A DNA stretch of 27,795 nucleotides, taken from positions 1 to 27,795 of the forward strand of contig JASLCF010000104.1 of the NCBI GenBank assembly GCA_030146155.1. Reading direction: 5' to 3'. The position numbers and the translations under genes are program-made. This DNA is from Savagea sp. (GTDB taxonomy: Bacteria; Bacillota; Bacilli; Bacillales_A; Planococcaceae). Below are positions 1 to 6,233 of the stretch, piece after piece (the stretch's first letter is position 1; each line of letters opens with the position of its first letter). The notes beneath the pieces are model-generated. The model saw nothing but the letters and a program-made list of their open reading frames with translations, was not told the origin of the DNA and did not search any database.

Positions 1-1145
1 CCATCAATTGCTCCAAATAATACAGCGATGATGACTGATAGACGATACATCCATTGACCTGCTCCAATCCAATGTGTAAATAAAGTCAATGTAATCAATA
101 CAATGGCCGTTGGATAAATGAATACGAGCACAGGTACTGCCATTGAAAGAATCGTAGAAAGGCCGAAGTTTGTAAAACCAAAGCCGATTAAAGTAAAGAT
201 GATGACGTATTGGTGATAAGAAAAACGAGTTGAAACCGTTCTGAAAAACTGGCTAATGGCTGAAATCAGTCCGATAACAGTCGTCAAACAAGCAAGCAAA
301 ACAATACTACCGAAAATATAGTGTCCGTTTTCGCCGAATAATACTAGTGAGGCTTGTACTAAAAGTTCAGAGCCATCTGCTGCTAAACGTCCATCAGGAT
401 ATACGCGGCCAATCCAGCCAATCGCTAAATAAACAAGAGCTAAGAAAAAAGCTGCAATCATTGCTGCATAGGTAGTGCTCTTCATCAATTGCTTTTGTTC
501 GGTAATGCCACTAGTACGAAGTGCCTCAATGACCACAATTCCAAAAGCAAGTGCTGCAATGGCATCTAGCGTAAAGTAGCCTTGTAAAAATCCTTCTAAA
601 AAAGGAAATTGAGCATAATTTCCAATCGGTTCTAAGGAAGGGATCGAGAAAGTGGTGAAACTCTTATAAAAGAGATACGCTAAAACGATGAGTAATGCAG
701 GTGTTAATAATCGACCTACAATATCCACTATTTTTTGAGGGCGTATACTGACAAAATAACTGATTCCGAAAAAAATAAAAGAAAAAATGAAAAGTTGTGT
801 ATTACTGGATGCGATAATTGGGGCCCAACTGAATTCGTATGCAATATTTGCCGCTCTTGGGATCGCATAAAAAGGTCCAATAGACATATAAATAATAATT
901 GCAAAGGCCATACCAAACCATGGGTGGACACGATTACTAATCGATAATAAACTGCCATCAGGTGAGTTAGTTGTTGCAATTACTGCTAATAACGGAAGAA
1001 GAACTCCTGTTGCAATAAATCCAATGATTGCTGGCCAAAATGCACTGGCTGCTTCCATTCCTAAATAAGGAGGAAAGATTAAGTTTCCAGCACCAAAAAA
1101 TAAAGCAAATAACATAAAACCAGTAAAGATAATTTGTTTCTTCAT
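1..1145 (-). CDS. brnQ: Branched-chain amino acid transport carrier BrnQ (partial, C-terminus beyond window)
   Basis: The minus strand reads open from ATG at 1145 to the window edge, about 381 codons; family members are about 440 residues, so the last roughly 60 are missing. The N-terminus (MKKQIIFTGF, then FALFFGAGNLIFPP) is the hallmark of the LIV-II/BrnQ sodium-coupled leucine-isoleucine-valine symporters, followed by many hydrophobic segments typical of a 12-helix permease. It should import branched-chain amino acids across the cytoplasmic membrane. An AAGGAG site lies 7-8 bases before the ATG. A good promoter (TTGGCG-N17-TATGAT) sits just upstream, with no T-box or other leader visible in the short 5' region. 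It is divergent from the DUF218 gene. Family assignment is secure; exact substrate preference is inferred. Confidence 0.93.
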   Translation of the reverse strand, partial: MKKQIIFTGFMLFALFFGAGNLIFPPYLGMEAASAFWPAIIGFIATGVLLPLLAVIATTNSPDGSLLSISNRVHPWFGMAFAIIIYMSIGPFYAIPRAANIAYEFSWAPIIASSNTQLFIFSFIFFGISYFVSIRPQKIVDIVGRLLTPALLIVLAYLFYKSFTTFSIPSLEPIGNYAQFPFLEGFLQGYFTLDAIAALAFGIVVIEALRTSGITEQKQLMKSTTYAAMIAAFFLALVYLAIGWIGRVYPDGRLAADGSELLVQASLVLFGENGHYIFGSIVLLACLTTVIGLISAISQFFRTVSTRFSYHQYVIIFTLIGFGFTNFGLSTILSMAVPVLVFIYPTAIVLITLTLFTHWIGAGQWMYRLSVIIAVLFGAID

Positions 1146-1174
1146 ATTTTCACTCCTTGAAATTGTAAGTTCTT

Positions 1175-1203
1175 ATCATAACGTATAATTGACTATTCGC
1201 CAA
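1175..1203 (-). promoter_or_regulatory. Sigma-A-type promoter of brnQ
   Basis: On the minus strand TTGGCG (1203-1198) is followed after exactly 17 bases by TATGAT (1180-1175). It lies about 30 bases before the brnQ start codon. The short leader rules out a T-box. Assigned by eye from spacing and consensus. Confidence 0.6.
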
Positions 1204-1314
1204 GCCATACAGGAAAAATTCTGAAAATTGAAAGAGAAAATAAAAGGCAACCCGACTAGCACTTATTTCGTCAAAAGAGTGTGTCAAATCAGTCTGAAAG
1301 GGCGGAGAGTTGAA

Positions 1315-1887
1315 ATGAAAAAAATCAGCGTTTCTATTGGATTAATTTTTCTTTCGATGCTAGGCGTTTTCGCGTATGCCTATGCTGAAATCATACAATA
1401 TAGACAGGTAGAAGTTGAAGTCCCGAGACAAGCGACGGCCATTATTTTAGGAGCACAAGTCAAGGCGGATGGATCACCATCACAGTCATTAAAATTAAGA
1501 CTTGACCGGGCGCTTGAATTAAATGAAGAGAAGCCATTCAGTCAAGTAATCGTGACAGGTGGGCAAGGCCATGACGAACCGATTACAGAAGCTTCTGCGA
1601 TGAAACATTATTTAGTGGAACACGGTATGGACGAATCTGTCATTGAAATGGAAAACCGTTCTACTTCAACGTATGAAAATCTTGTCAATGCTTCCAAGTT
1701 TTTAGGAGACCATAAAGAAGTAGTGATTATTTCCAATGATTTTCATTTAAAACGTACAAAATTATTAGCAGAGAAAATCGGTCTACAACCGATTTTAGTA
1801 GCGGCAAAAACACCAGAGTCTTCCCAGTTTAAACTAGAAGTGAGAGAAGTATTAGCTCTTACAAAAACTTGGTTAGTTGGTAAATAA
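1315..1887 (+). CDS. DUF218 (YdcF/ElyC/SanA-like) membrane-anchored protein
   Basis: A 190-residue protein. The ATG at 1315 is chosen because GGAG lies 7 bases before it; the frame stays open further upstream to a TTG at 1228, but that has no ribosome binding site. One N-terminal hydrophobic segment (about residues 3-24) is an anchor or uncleaved signal. The DUF218 fold follows: AIILGAQV near residue 47, a VIVTGGQG glycine loop, EASAMKHYL with its acidic residue, RSTSTYEN, and VVIISNDFHLKR with its conserved histidine. SanA/ElyC relatives affect envelope permeability and peptidoglycan precursor supply, but the chemistry is unsettled, so no specific reaction is claimed. It ends at a terminator shared with the convergent rhodanese gene. 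Confidence 0.85.
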   Translation: MKKISVSIGLIFLSMLGVFAYAYAEIIQYRQVEVEVPRQATAIILGAQVKADGSPSQSLKLRLDRALELNEEKPFSQVIVTGGQGHDEPITEASAMKHYLVEHGMDESVIEMENRSTSTYENLVNASKFLGDHKEVVIISNDFHLKRTKLLAEKIGLQPILVAAKTPESSQFKLEVREVLALTKTWLVGK

Positions 1888-1920
1888 AAATCATCACTTG
1901 TTGACCAAGTGATGATTTTT
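1886..1920. terminator. Bidirectional intrinsic terminator
   Basis: A perfect 15-bp stem (AAAAATCATCACTTG / CAAGTGATGATTTTT) with a 5-base loop, A-rich on the left and T-rich on the right, so it works from both sides. It separates the convergent DUF218 (+) and rhodanese (-) genes. Confidence 0.9.
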
Positions 1921-1921
1921 A

Positions 1922-2302
1922 TTATTTTGATTTAATTTTACCAGTCCACGTACGGAAACCGCCATGTAGTTGATAAAGCTCAGTGTAGCCTTTTTTCTTT
2001 AAAAATAAGGCTGTACGCGAACTTTTACCTGTATGTTGATCATAAAGATATACAGGTTTGTCAGGACGAATTTCTTTGTAACGGTGACGAAGTTGTGTGT
2101 AAGGGATATTACGTGCACCTAAGATGTGGCCTGCTTCGTAATCTTTTGGTTCTCTTACATCAATTAATTGTGCTTTTCGATACCCTTCAATGAATTGCTC
2201 TTGTGTTAAGTTATTGACCGCTTTATTTAAGCGGATGAATGTAATGACGAAGTATAAAATGACAACGATCAATACACCGAAGAAAATATACCAATTTGAC
2301 AA
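1922..2302 (-). CDS. yqhL: Membrane-anchored rhodanese-like protein (YqhL type) without active-site cysteine
   Basis: 126 residues. The start is a TTG at 2302 with AGGTG 7 bases upstream. Residues 3-24 form one transmembrane segment; the rest is a rhodanese fold with the conserved LIDVRE (46-51), GHILGARNIP (58-67) and a C-terminal GGFRTWTGK. In active rhodaneses the loop after the fourth strand carries the catalytic cysteine; here it reads VYLYDQHTGKSSR (84-96), with Asp88 where the cysteine would sit. The whole protein has no cysteine, so sulfur transfer by the usual persulfide route is not possible and a binding or scaffold role is more likely. It is divergent from lipM, the same neighbourhood as yqhL/lipM (yqhM) in Bacillus subtilis. 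Confidence 0.88.
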   Translation of the reverse strand: MSNWYIFFGVLIVVILYFVITFIRLNKAVNNLTQEQFIEGYRKAQLIDVREPKDYEAGHILGARNIPYTQLRHRYKEIRPDKPVYLYDQHTGKSSRTALFLKKKGYTELYQLHGGFRTWTGKIKSK

Positions 2303-2329
2303 TGTCTTTCACCTATCTTTCCTCATTCT

Positions 2330-2358
2330 ATTATAAAGAACAGTTGGCTTATGTTCAA
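2330..2358 (-). promoter_or_regulatory. Sigma-A-type promoter of the rhodanese gene
   Basis: Minus-strand TTGAAC (2358-2353), 17-base spacer, perfect TATAAT (2335-2330), about 28 bases before the TTG start. Its -35 box covers the upstream ATG at 2358 in the lipM frame, which argues that lipM really starts further downstream. Confidence 0.72.
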
Positions 2359-2399
2359 TGGATTTGTTACTATTAGTAGTGGAAAAGGGGGACGAAACT

Positions 2400-3233
2400 G
2401 TGAAGAAAATGAAGTGGCATTATTTATCATCAGGTCCATGCCGTGCATCTTTTAATATGGCCCTAGACGAGGCCCTTTTAGAATGGAATAGTCAAGGCGA
2501 AATAGGTCCTGTATTACGCTTCTATCAATGGGAAAACCCGACGTTATCCATTGGTTATTTTCAAAAAATAAAAGAAGAAATTGATTTGCAACAGGTTGAG
2601 CAATTAGGACTTTCTATTGTGAGACGACCGACTGGAGGGCGTGGGGTACTCCATGAACATGAATTAACGTATAGCGTCATTGTCAGTGAAGATTATCCTG
2701 AAATGCCTGAGACCGTGACAGAAGCTTATCGAGTAATTTCTGGTGGTGTCTTGGAAGGTTTTCGTAATTTAGGTTTACAAGCCGAGTTTTCTGTACCTGA
2801 ACGTCAACAAAAAGCAACCTCACCCACTGAGAAGTCTGCGGTATGCTTTGATACACCTAGTTGGTATGAATTAGTAGTTGAAGGAAAGAAAGTGGCGGGT
2901 AGTGCCCAAACCAGACAAAAGGGCGTCATTCTTCAGCATGGAGCGATTCTTTTATCTTTAGAGATTGAGAAGTTAATTTCATTATTTCACTTTTCATCTG
3001 AACGAGCGAAGGAAAGAATGAGAAAAAGTTTACCTGAACGAGCAGTAGCAATCGATCAATTAACGAGTGAAAAGATTTCAGTTGAGGCTTGTATAGCAGC
3101 TTTTAAACAAGGATTTGAGGATGCTTTAGGAATTGAATTAATTCCTTATGAATTAACAAAGGAGCAGCTTGCAGAAGTCGAAGCAATTGAAAAAGAGAAA
3201 TACGCCAATGAGGCTTGGACGTTTAAAAAATAA
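2400..3233 (+). CDS. lipM: Octanoyl-[acyl-carrier protein]:protein N-octanoyltransferase LipM
   Basis: 277 residues from a GTG at 2400, preceded at 8 bases by AAGGGGG; an ATG at 2358 in the same frame lies inside the divergent promoter and would add a tail unlike the family. The protein belongs to the BPL/LplA/LipB superfamily: FNMALDEALLEW at the N-terminus, RRPTGGRGVLHEHELTYSV, and SAVCFDTPSWYELVVEGKK followed by KVAGSAQTRQ. Cys149 in AVCFD matches the acyl-thioester nucleophile of B. subtilis LipM. It transfers octanoyl from acyl carrier protein to GcvH, the first step of lipoate assembly; lipoyl groups are then relayed to E2 proteins such as OdhB (21000-22214). No rightward terminator follows, so transcription may run into the HAD gene. 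Confidence 0.93.
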   Translation: MKKMKWHYLSSGPCRASFNMALDEALLEWNSQGEIGPVLRFYQWENPTLSIGYFQKIKEEIDLQQVEQLGLSIVRRPTGGRGVLHEHELTYSVIVSEDYPEMPETVTEAYRVISGGVLEGFRNLGLQAEFSVPERQQKATSPTEKSAVCFDTPSWYELVVEGKKVAGSAQTRQKGVILQHGAILLSLEIEKLISLFHFSSERAKERMRKSLPERAVAIDQLTSEKISVEACIAAFKQGFEDALGIELIPYELTKEQLAEVEAIEKEKYANEAWTFKK

Positions 3234-3238
3234 AAAAA

Positions 3239-3260
3239 GAGCGGGGCTCATCTCCCGCTC
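3239..3260 (-). terminator. Leftward-facing intrinsic terminator with no visible gene
   Basis: GAGCGGG (3239-3245) pairs with CCCGCTC (3254-3260). On the plus strand the stem is followed by A's, so it cannot terminate lipM well. On the minus strand it is followed by seven T's, a textbook terminator. No complete minus-strand gene ends here; an open frame ending at 3269 abuts it (see findings). Confidence 0.65.
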
Positions 3261-3288
3261 AAAAAACATCAATTCGTAGCCATCCGGG

Positions 3289-3324
3289 CATCAATCGAAT
3301 TGATGGTTGTGATGAAATCATCAC
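3289..3324. repeat. Two adjacent small inverted repeats
   Basis: CATCAAT-CGA-ATTGATG (3289-3305) and GTGATG-AAAT-CATCAC (3309-3324) are perfect hairpins set side by side in the 165-base gap between lipM and the HAD gene. No T-run follows either. They could be operators, structured leader RNA or chance; no function is assigned. Confidence 0.45.
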
Positions 3325-3398
3325 TAGGTTTTGGCACCTGTTTCTCAGTATACGTTGGATAAAGAAAAACTGCAAGTAAGAATGAGGAGTCGAGTCTG

Positions 3399-4139
3399 AT
3401 GAATTTTGTATTTGATTTAGATGGTACGATTGTATTTGAGGGGCAACCGATAACGGAAGAAATTGAAAAAGCACTTTTACATGTGCAACTGTTGGGACAT
3501 GAAGTGATTTTTGCCTCAGCTAGACCGATTCGAGATATGTTGCCGGTAGTTCCAGTTAGCTTGCATACATGCCGCATGATTGGTGGGAATGGGGCATTTC
3601 GTTATGAGCAAGGTCAAATTGAAGTGACTTATTTTAAAGAAGAATACCGACAGTTGTTTACATCATGGTTGATTACACATAATTTACGATATTTGGCAGA
3701 TAGTGATTGGAATTATAGTTATACAGGGGAAGAGCATGTCCCTATTTTTGCAGGAATTGATCCACTGGGCACTGCTCAAAACGTCCCGATTGACGAGTTG
3801 AGAGCGATGAGTAAATTGTTGATTTTTTCACCTCCTGCAAGTGTGGTGGAGGCACTTGAAGAATTGCCTGTATCGAAATTTTTACACCAATCAGAAGATG
3901 TGATTGATATTAGTCCAGTGGGTGTAAATAAACGAAAAGGGTTGGCTCAATTAGGGGTCACTGATTATATCGCTTTTGGAAATGATGCGAATGATGCACC
4001 TCTATTTGAAGGGGCAGTTTTTAGTGTGTGCGTCGATCAACACGAAGTAGGGAATTTAGCAGACGAACGAGTGGCTCGAGAAGAGGTAGCACATAAAATT
4101 AAAGAAGTCGGTCACCGATTTGAGAAAATAGAGTCTTAA
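3399..4139 (+). CDS. HAD-superfamily (Cof-type) phosphatase
   Basis: 246 residues, ATG with GAGGAG upstream. All four HAD motifs are present: FDLDGT at residues 5-10 (nucleophile Asp6, acid/base Asp8), FASARP (motif II serine), the NKRKG lysine loop (motif III) and FGNDANDAPLF (motif IV magnesium aspartates). The large cap between motifs II and III is characteristic of the Cof/IIB class, which dephosphorylates sugar phosphates, flavin or pyridoxal phosphates with low specificity; the substrate cannot be read from sequence. The next gene starts 12 bases downstream and its ribosome binding site overlaps this stop codon, so the two are probably co-transcribed. Confidence 0.88.
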   Translation: MNFVFDLDGTIVFEGQPITEEIEKALLHVQLLGHEVIFASARPIRDMLPVVPVSLHTCRMIGGNGAFRYEQGQIEVTYFKEEYRQLFTSWLITHNLRYLADSDWNYSYTGEEHVPIFAGIDPLGTAQNVPIDELRAMSKLLIFSPPASVVEALEELPVSKFLHQSEDVIDISPVGVNKRKGLAQLGVTDYIAFGNDANDAPLFEGAVFSVCVDQHEVGNLADERVAREEVAHKIKEVGHRFEKIES

Positions 4140-4151
4140 GGAGGTCCTATT

Positions 4152-4469
4152 TTGGAAGGTAAAAAAACACCGTTGGCTTATACAAGACAGCAAATGAAAA
4201 TCAATCAGAGCATCAAAGAAAAGTTGAAAACGCCTGAACAACATGAAATTTTTCAACAGTTCATTGTGATGAATTTCTTTTTTATTTTTATTTATATCGG
4301 TCTGTACGCATTGATGTTATACACTGTCTATTTGGGCATCATTTTGCATCCATTCATTTTTATTGTTTCACTATTAAGTGTGTTTGCATTAGGCTTTGCA
4401 TTCCAACAACATCGCACGACTTTTCAACTAGCGAGAGCCCAATTTTTAAAACGTTTTTCAATTCAATAA
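4152..4469 (+). CDS. Small two-helix membrane protein of unknown function
   Basis: 105 residues from a TTG at 4152 with an excellent AGGAGGT site 6 bases before it; no ATG in a usable position. A charged N-terminal third (about residues 1-38, with KKTPLAYTRQQMK) is followed by two hydrophobic helices (about 39-59 and 65-85) and a short basic tail, so N- and C-termini probably lie on the cytoplasmic side. I do not recognise a family. It follows the HAD phosphatase closely and ends at a strong terminator, which suggests a two-gene unit. Confidence 0.72.
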   Translation: MEGKKTPLAYTRQQMKINQSIKEKLKTPEQHEIFQQFIVMNFFFIFIYIGLYALMLYTVYLGIILHPFIFIVSLLSVFALGFAFQQHRTTFQLARAQFLKRFSIQ

Positions 4470-4470
4470 T

Positions 4471-4514
4471 AAAAGACAATTGTTCGGTTTATTTTATCCG
4501 TTCAATTGTCTTTT
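4471..4514. terminator. Bidirectional terminator between convergent genes
   Basis: AAAAGACAATTG (4471-4482) pairs perfectly with CAATTGTCTTTT (4503-4514), extended inward by CGG/CCG after a small internal loop. It is T-rich on both exits. The stop codon of the minus-strand gene at 4502 lies inside the right arm. Confidence 0.87.
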
Positions 4515-5128
4515 TTATTGGGTTCCTCATCGTCTATTTGGGTATCTCTATGTTGATTGAGTAAGGTAACGTCTTTAATTAATTGTTTGATTTCTAGTGA
4601 CGACAAATGAGGAAATTGTTGTTGAACCACATGAAAGGTTTCATCTATAGACAAGGTGGTTAAAGATTGTTTGGTAAGAAGAACTGCTTCATCAGGAAAT
4701 GCTGCTAAACGAGCGAATGCTTCTTTTAATTTGTTTTTACGCTGTGATTCATAATCTTCTATTAACAGGCCTATTAGTGCATGAGCAAGTGAAATGAAGA
4801 GGTGGGTGTTAAAGTCGAGTGTAACCGATTTAAAAAGAGAGTCTATGCTTACAATCAATCCCCAAACGACAAGAAAATCGATGATGAATTGAACGACGGA
4901 AGGAAACTGCTTACCTCTTTTATTTTCGATGATTGCTTTGAATGGATCTAATATGAGCTCAAGAAGAAAATTTGCAATATAAAAGCTGACTAGAAAAGCA
5001 AGCAACATCCAATTTGAAGGATAAGTATTCTCGAAGAAGAAAATAATCCCGCTGTCTATTAAAAGGAGAGGGATGGAAACCATAAAGAATACAAATAACA
5101 TCATGCTAAAAAAATAAATGTAACGCAT
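4502..5128 (-). CDS. Polytopic membrane protein with cytoplasmic tail, unknown function
   Basis: 208 residues, ATG at 5128 with AGGAAGGTG 6 bases upstream. The first 125 residues hold about four hydrophobic helices (roughly 5-31, 38-60, 84-103, 107-124) with a charged loop near residues 63-75 (FKAIIENKRGKQ). The last 80 are soluble and helical, ending in a very acidic/basic tail (DDEEPNKKDN). The N-terminal half has a feel of the YrvL-type regulators but I cannot support that by motif, so no name is given. Downstream is a terminator shared with the convergent 105-residue gene; upstream the 25-residue peptide gene on the same strand has its own terminator, so this gene probably has its own promoter in the narrow gap. 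Confidence 0.72.
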   Translation of the reverse strand: MRYIYFFSMMLFVFFMVSIPLLLIDSGIIFFFENTYPSNWMLLAFLVSFYIANFLLELILDPFKAIIENKRGKQFPSVVQFIIDFLVVWGLIVSIDSLFKSVTLDFNTHLFISLAHALIGLLIEDYESQRKNKLKEAFARLAAFPDEAVLLTKQSLTTLSIDETFHVVQQQFPHLSSLEIKQLIKDVTLLNQHRDTQIDDEEPNKKDN

Positions 5129-5157
5129 AATAACACCTTCCTGAATAAGATAAAAAA

Positions 5158-5189
5158 AGTAGTTAACCTTTTAAAAGGATTAACTACTC
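5158..5189 (-). terminator. Leftward terminator of the 25-aa peptide gene
   Basis: AGTAGTTAA-CCTTTT and AAAAGGATTAACTACT form a long stem with one bulge. On the minus strand it is followed by a run of T's (the AAAAAAA at about 5152-5158 on the plus strand). It sits a few bases past the stop of the small ORF at 5198, which supports that ORF being a real transcription unit. Confidence 0.75.
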
Positions 5190-5197
5190 TAGCATAA

Positions 5198-5275
5198 TTA
5201 ATGAGTGAAGTTCAATGAACTTAAGTATAATGTTAAAATCAACATCCCAATACCCGCTAATAGTTGCATATCCAT
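5198..5275 (-). CDS. 25-residue hydrophobic membrane peptide
   Basis: The minus strand has ATG at 5275 preceded by a near-perfect AAAGGAGG 9 bases away, an open frame of 25 codons and TAA at 5200-5198. The terminator follows directly. The product begins MDMQLLAGIG and continues with one uninterrupted hydrophobic stretch (about residues 4-20) before a short polar end, SLNFTH. A lone helix of this size would lie in the membrane. Ribosome binding site, start, stop and dedicated terminator are all in place, which is unusual for a chance ORF. Its family is unknown to me. Possibilities include a subunit-like stabilising peptide of a membrane complex (KdpF-like in size), a type I toxin-like peptide, or a stress peptide; none is demonstrated and no antitoxin RNA was identified. 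Confidence 0.6.
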   Translation of the reverse strand: MDMQLLAGIGMLILTLYLSSLNFTH

Positions 5276-5341
5276 GAAAAAATTCCTCCTTTTTAATCAA
5301 GCAGAACATTTGTATCTATTGTACAATGAAATCAGAAAGAT

Positions 5342-5367
5342 TGAAACCTTTTGAAGGAAGAAACGTA
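5342..5367 (+). promoter_or_regulatory. ECF (sigma-W-type) promoter of ypjP
   Basis: TGAAAC (5342-5347), a 16-base spacer, then CGTA (5364-5367). This equals the B. subtilis sigma-W consensus TGAAAC-N16-CGTA at every position, with a leader of about 30 bases before the ypjP ATG. A sigma-A-like pair (TTGAAG 5351-5356, 17 bases, TATAAC 5374-5379) overlaps it, so the gene may have both a basal and a stress promoter. The same pattern occurs once more in the window's gaps, ahead of xpaC. Confidence 0.62.
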
Positions 5368-5403
5368 CTATATTATAACAAATTTACGAACAGAGGTGAG
5401 TGT

Positions 5404-5988
5404 ATGAAACGCATAATGAGACAATTTATCATCGGTCTAGTTGCGCTCTTTACATTCGGAATGATTTCACCGAACCATGAGATTTGGACTGCTTTAGAAG
5501 AAGAGGGTGGCCGTGATAATCACGAACAATCCAATCACCAAGCAGCGATTGAATATTCGGTGGACTGGGAAGCTGAAACTTCCGAAACTGAACCTAGCGA
5601 TCCTTTAGACCACATCCTTGAAGTTGCAAAAGATGTTGCCTATGTAAAATTTGGAACTAAAATTGGTCCAGTCATCGCCGATCGTTTTGAACAAGATATT
5701 TTTCCAGTGATTGAATCAAAAATTACAGAAGTTGTTGGAAGTGATTCAGAACGCTCATTTGCCGTGACTACAACGCCGAGTGGAAATTATGCAGAGAAAA
5801 TATTTAATGTATTTGATGAAACATCTGGGGATGCATTGTTAGAATTTCATGTCCGAACCGATAAAAAACCAAAAGATGGTTACTTCTATAATTTCCATTA
5901 TCATTCTGCAGAAGATGATTTTAGAGAACACCATGACATTGGTGAAGTATTTTGGAGCAAAAATACGCCACCGAAGTGGTTGAGTTAA
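5404..5988 (+). CDS. ypjP: YpjP-like exported/membrane-anchored protein
   Basis: 194 residues. The ATG at 5404 is chosen for its AGAGGTG site 5 bases upstream; an in-frame ATG at 5326 lies upstream of the promoter. The N-terminus (MKRIMRQF, then a hydrophobic stretch to about residue 21) is a signal or anchor. It is followed by an acidic linker and a conserved domain with DPLDHILEVAKDVAYVKFGTKIGPVIADRFEQ, an FDETSG turn, and the aromatic/histidine-rich end GYFYNFHYHSAEDDFREHHDIGEVFW. This matches YpjP of Bacillus, which lies beside thyB-dfrA there as it does here. Biochemical function is unknown. It is a single-gene unit bounded by its own terminator. Confidence 0.85.
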   Translation: MKRIMRQFIIGLVALFTFGMISPNHEIWTALEEEGGRDNHEQSNHQAAIEYSVDWEAETSETEPSDPLDHILEVAKDVAYVKFGTKIGPVIADRFEQDIFPVIESKITEVVGSDSERSFAVTTTPSGNYAEKIFNVFDETSGDALLEFHVRTDKKPKDGYFYNFHYHSAEDDFREHHDIGEVFWSKNTPPKWLS

Positions 5989-6027
5989 AAAAGTGATTTC
6001 CTCTTGAAGAGGGAGTCACTTTTTTTT
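5989..6027 (+). terminator. Intrinsic terminator of ypjP
   Basis: AAAAAGTGA...TCACTTTTT encloses an inner TCCTC/GAGGGA pairing and ends in a run of nine T's. Confidence 0.87.
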
Positions 6028-6063
6028 ACACAGCAAAAAAGTAATGAACGTTGTATTTCAATG

Positions 6064-6151
6064 AAGAGGAGGCTCTTAGCTATTGCCTGCAAAACTATCG
6101 CTTGAAGGGTTGATAGTTGACAATTAATTAAATCGTAACGAATTGTTAACT
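6064..6151. repeat. Cluster of three inverted repeats upstream of thyA
   Basis: AAGAG-GAGG-CTCTT (6064-6077), AACTATC...GATAGTT (6093-6118) and AGTTGACAATT...AATTGTTAACT (6115-6151, one G-T pair) lie together in the gap between the ypjP terminator and the thyA promoter. The second and third share bases and so are mutually exclusive. No function is assigned. Confidence 0.45.
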
Positions 6152-6175
6152 AGACACACGAGAAATGACCGTTAG

Positions 6176-6206
6176 TTGTGCTTAAAAGAGCGGAATTTGT
6201 TATAAT
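6176..6206 (+). promoter_or_regulatory. Probable sigma-A promoter of the thyA operon
   Basis: A perfect TATAAT at 6201-6206 about 28 bases ahead of the thyA ATG. The -35 is poor: TTGTGC (6176-6181) at 19 bases, or GTGCTT at 17. The -10 position fits the only plausible start for the long downstream operon. Confidence 0.55.
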
Positions 6207-6233
6207 AAAATCTAGTATGAGGAGGGACTGTTG

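Noticed and set aside
728..979. 83- and 70-codon frames on both strands inside brnQ
   Set aside because: Low-complexity shadows of the partial brnQ gene, which reads cleanly through the whole region.
1146..1230. T-box or other riboswitch leader for brnQ
   Set aside because: The leader is only about 25-30 bases after the promoter; no room and no T-box motif.
3269..3577. 102-codon minus-strand frame over the HAD gene start
   Set aside because: Most of it is antisense to the well-supported HAD phosphatase; only its last ~40 codons outside that gene are of interest, and these are given as a finding, not as a gene.
6083..6127. 14-codon TTG frame upstream of thyA as a leader peptide
   Set aside because: It has GAGGAGG upstream but at 10 bases, and no promoter or tandem regulatory codons; kept only as part of the inverted-repeat finding.
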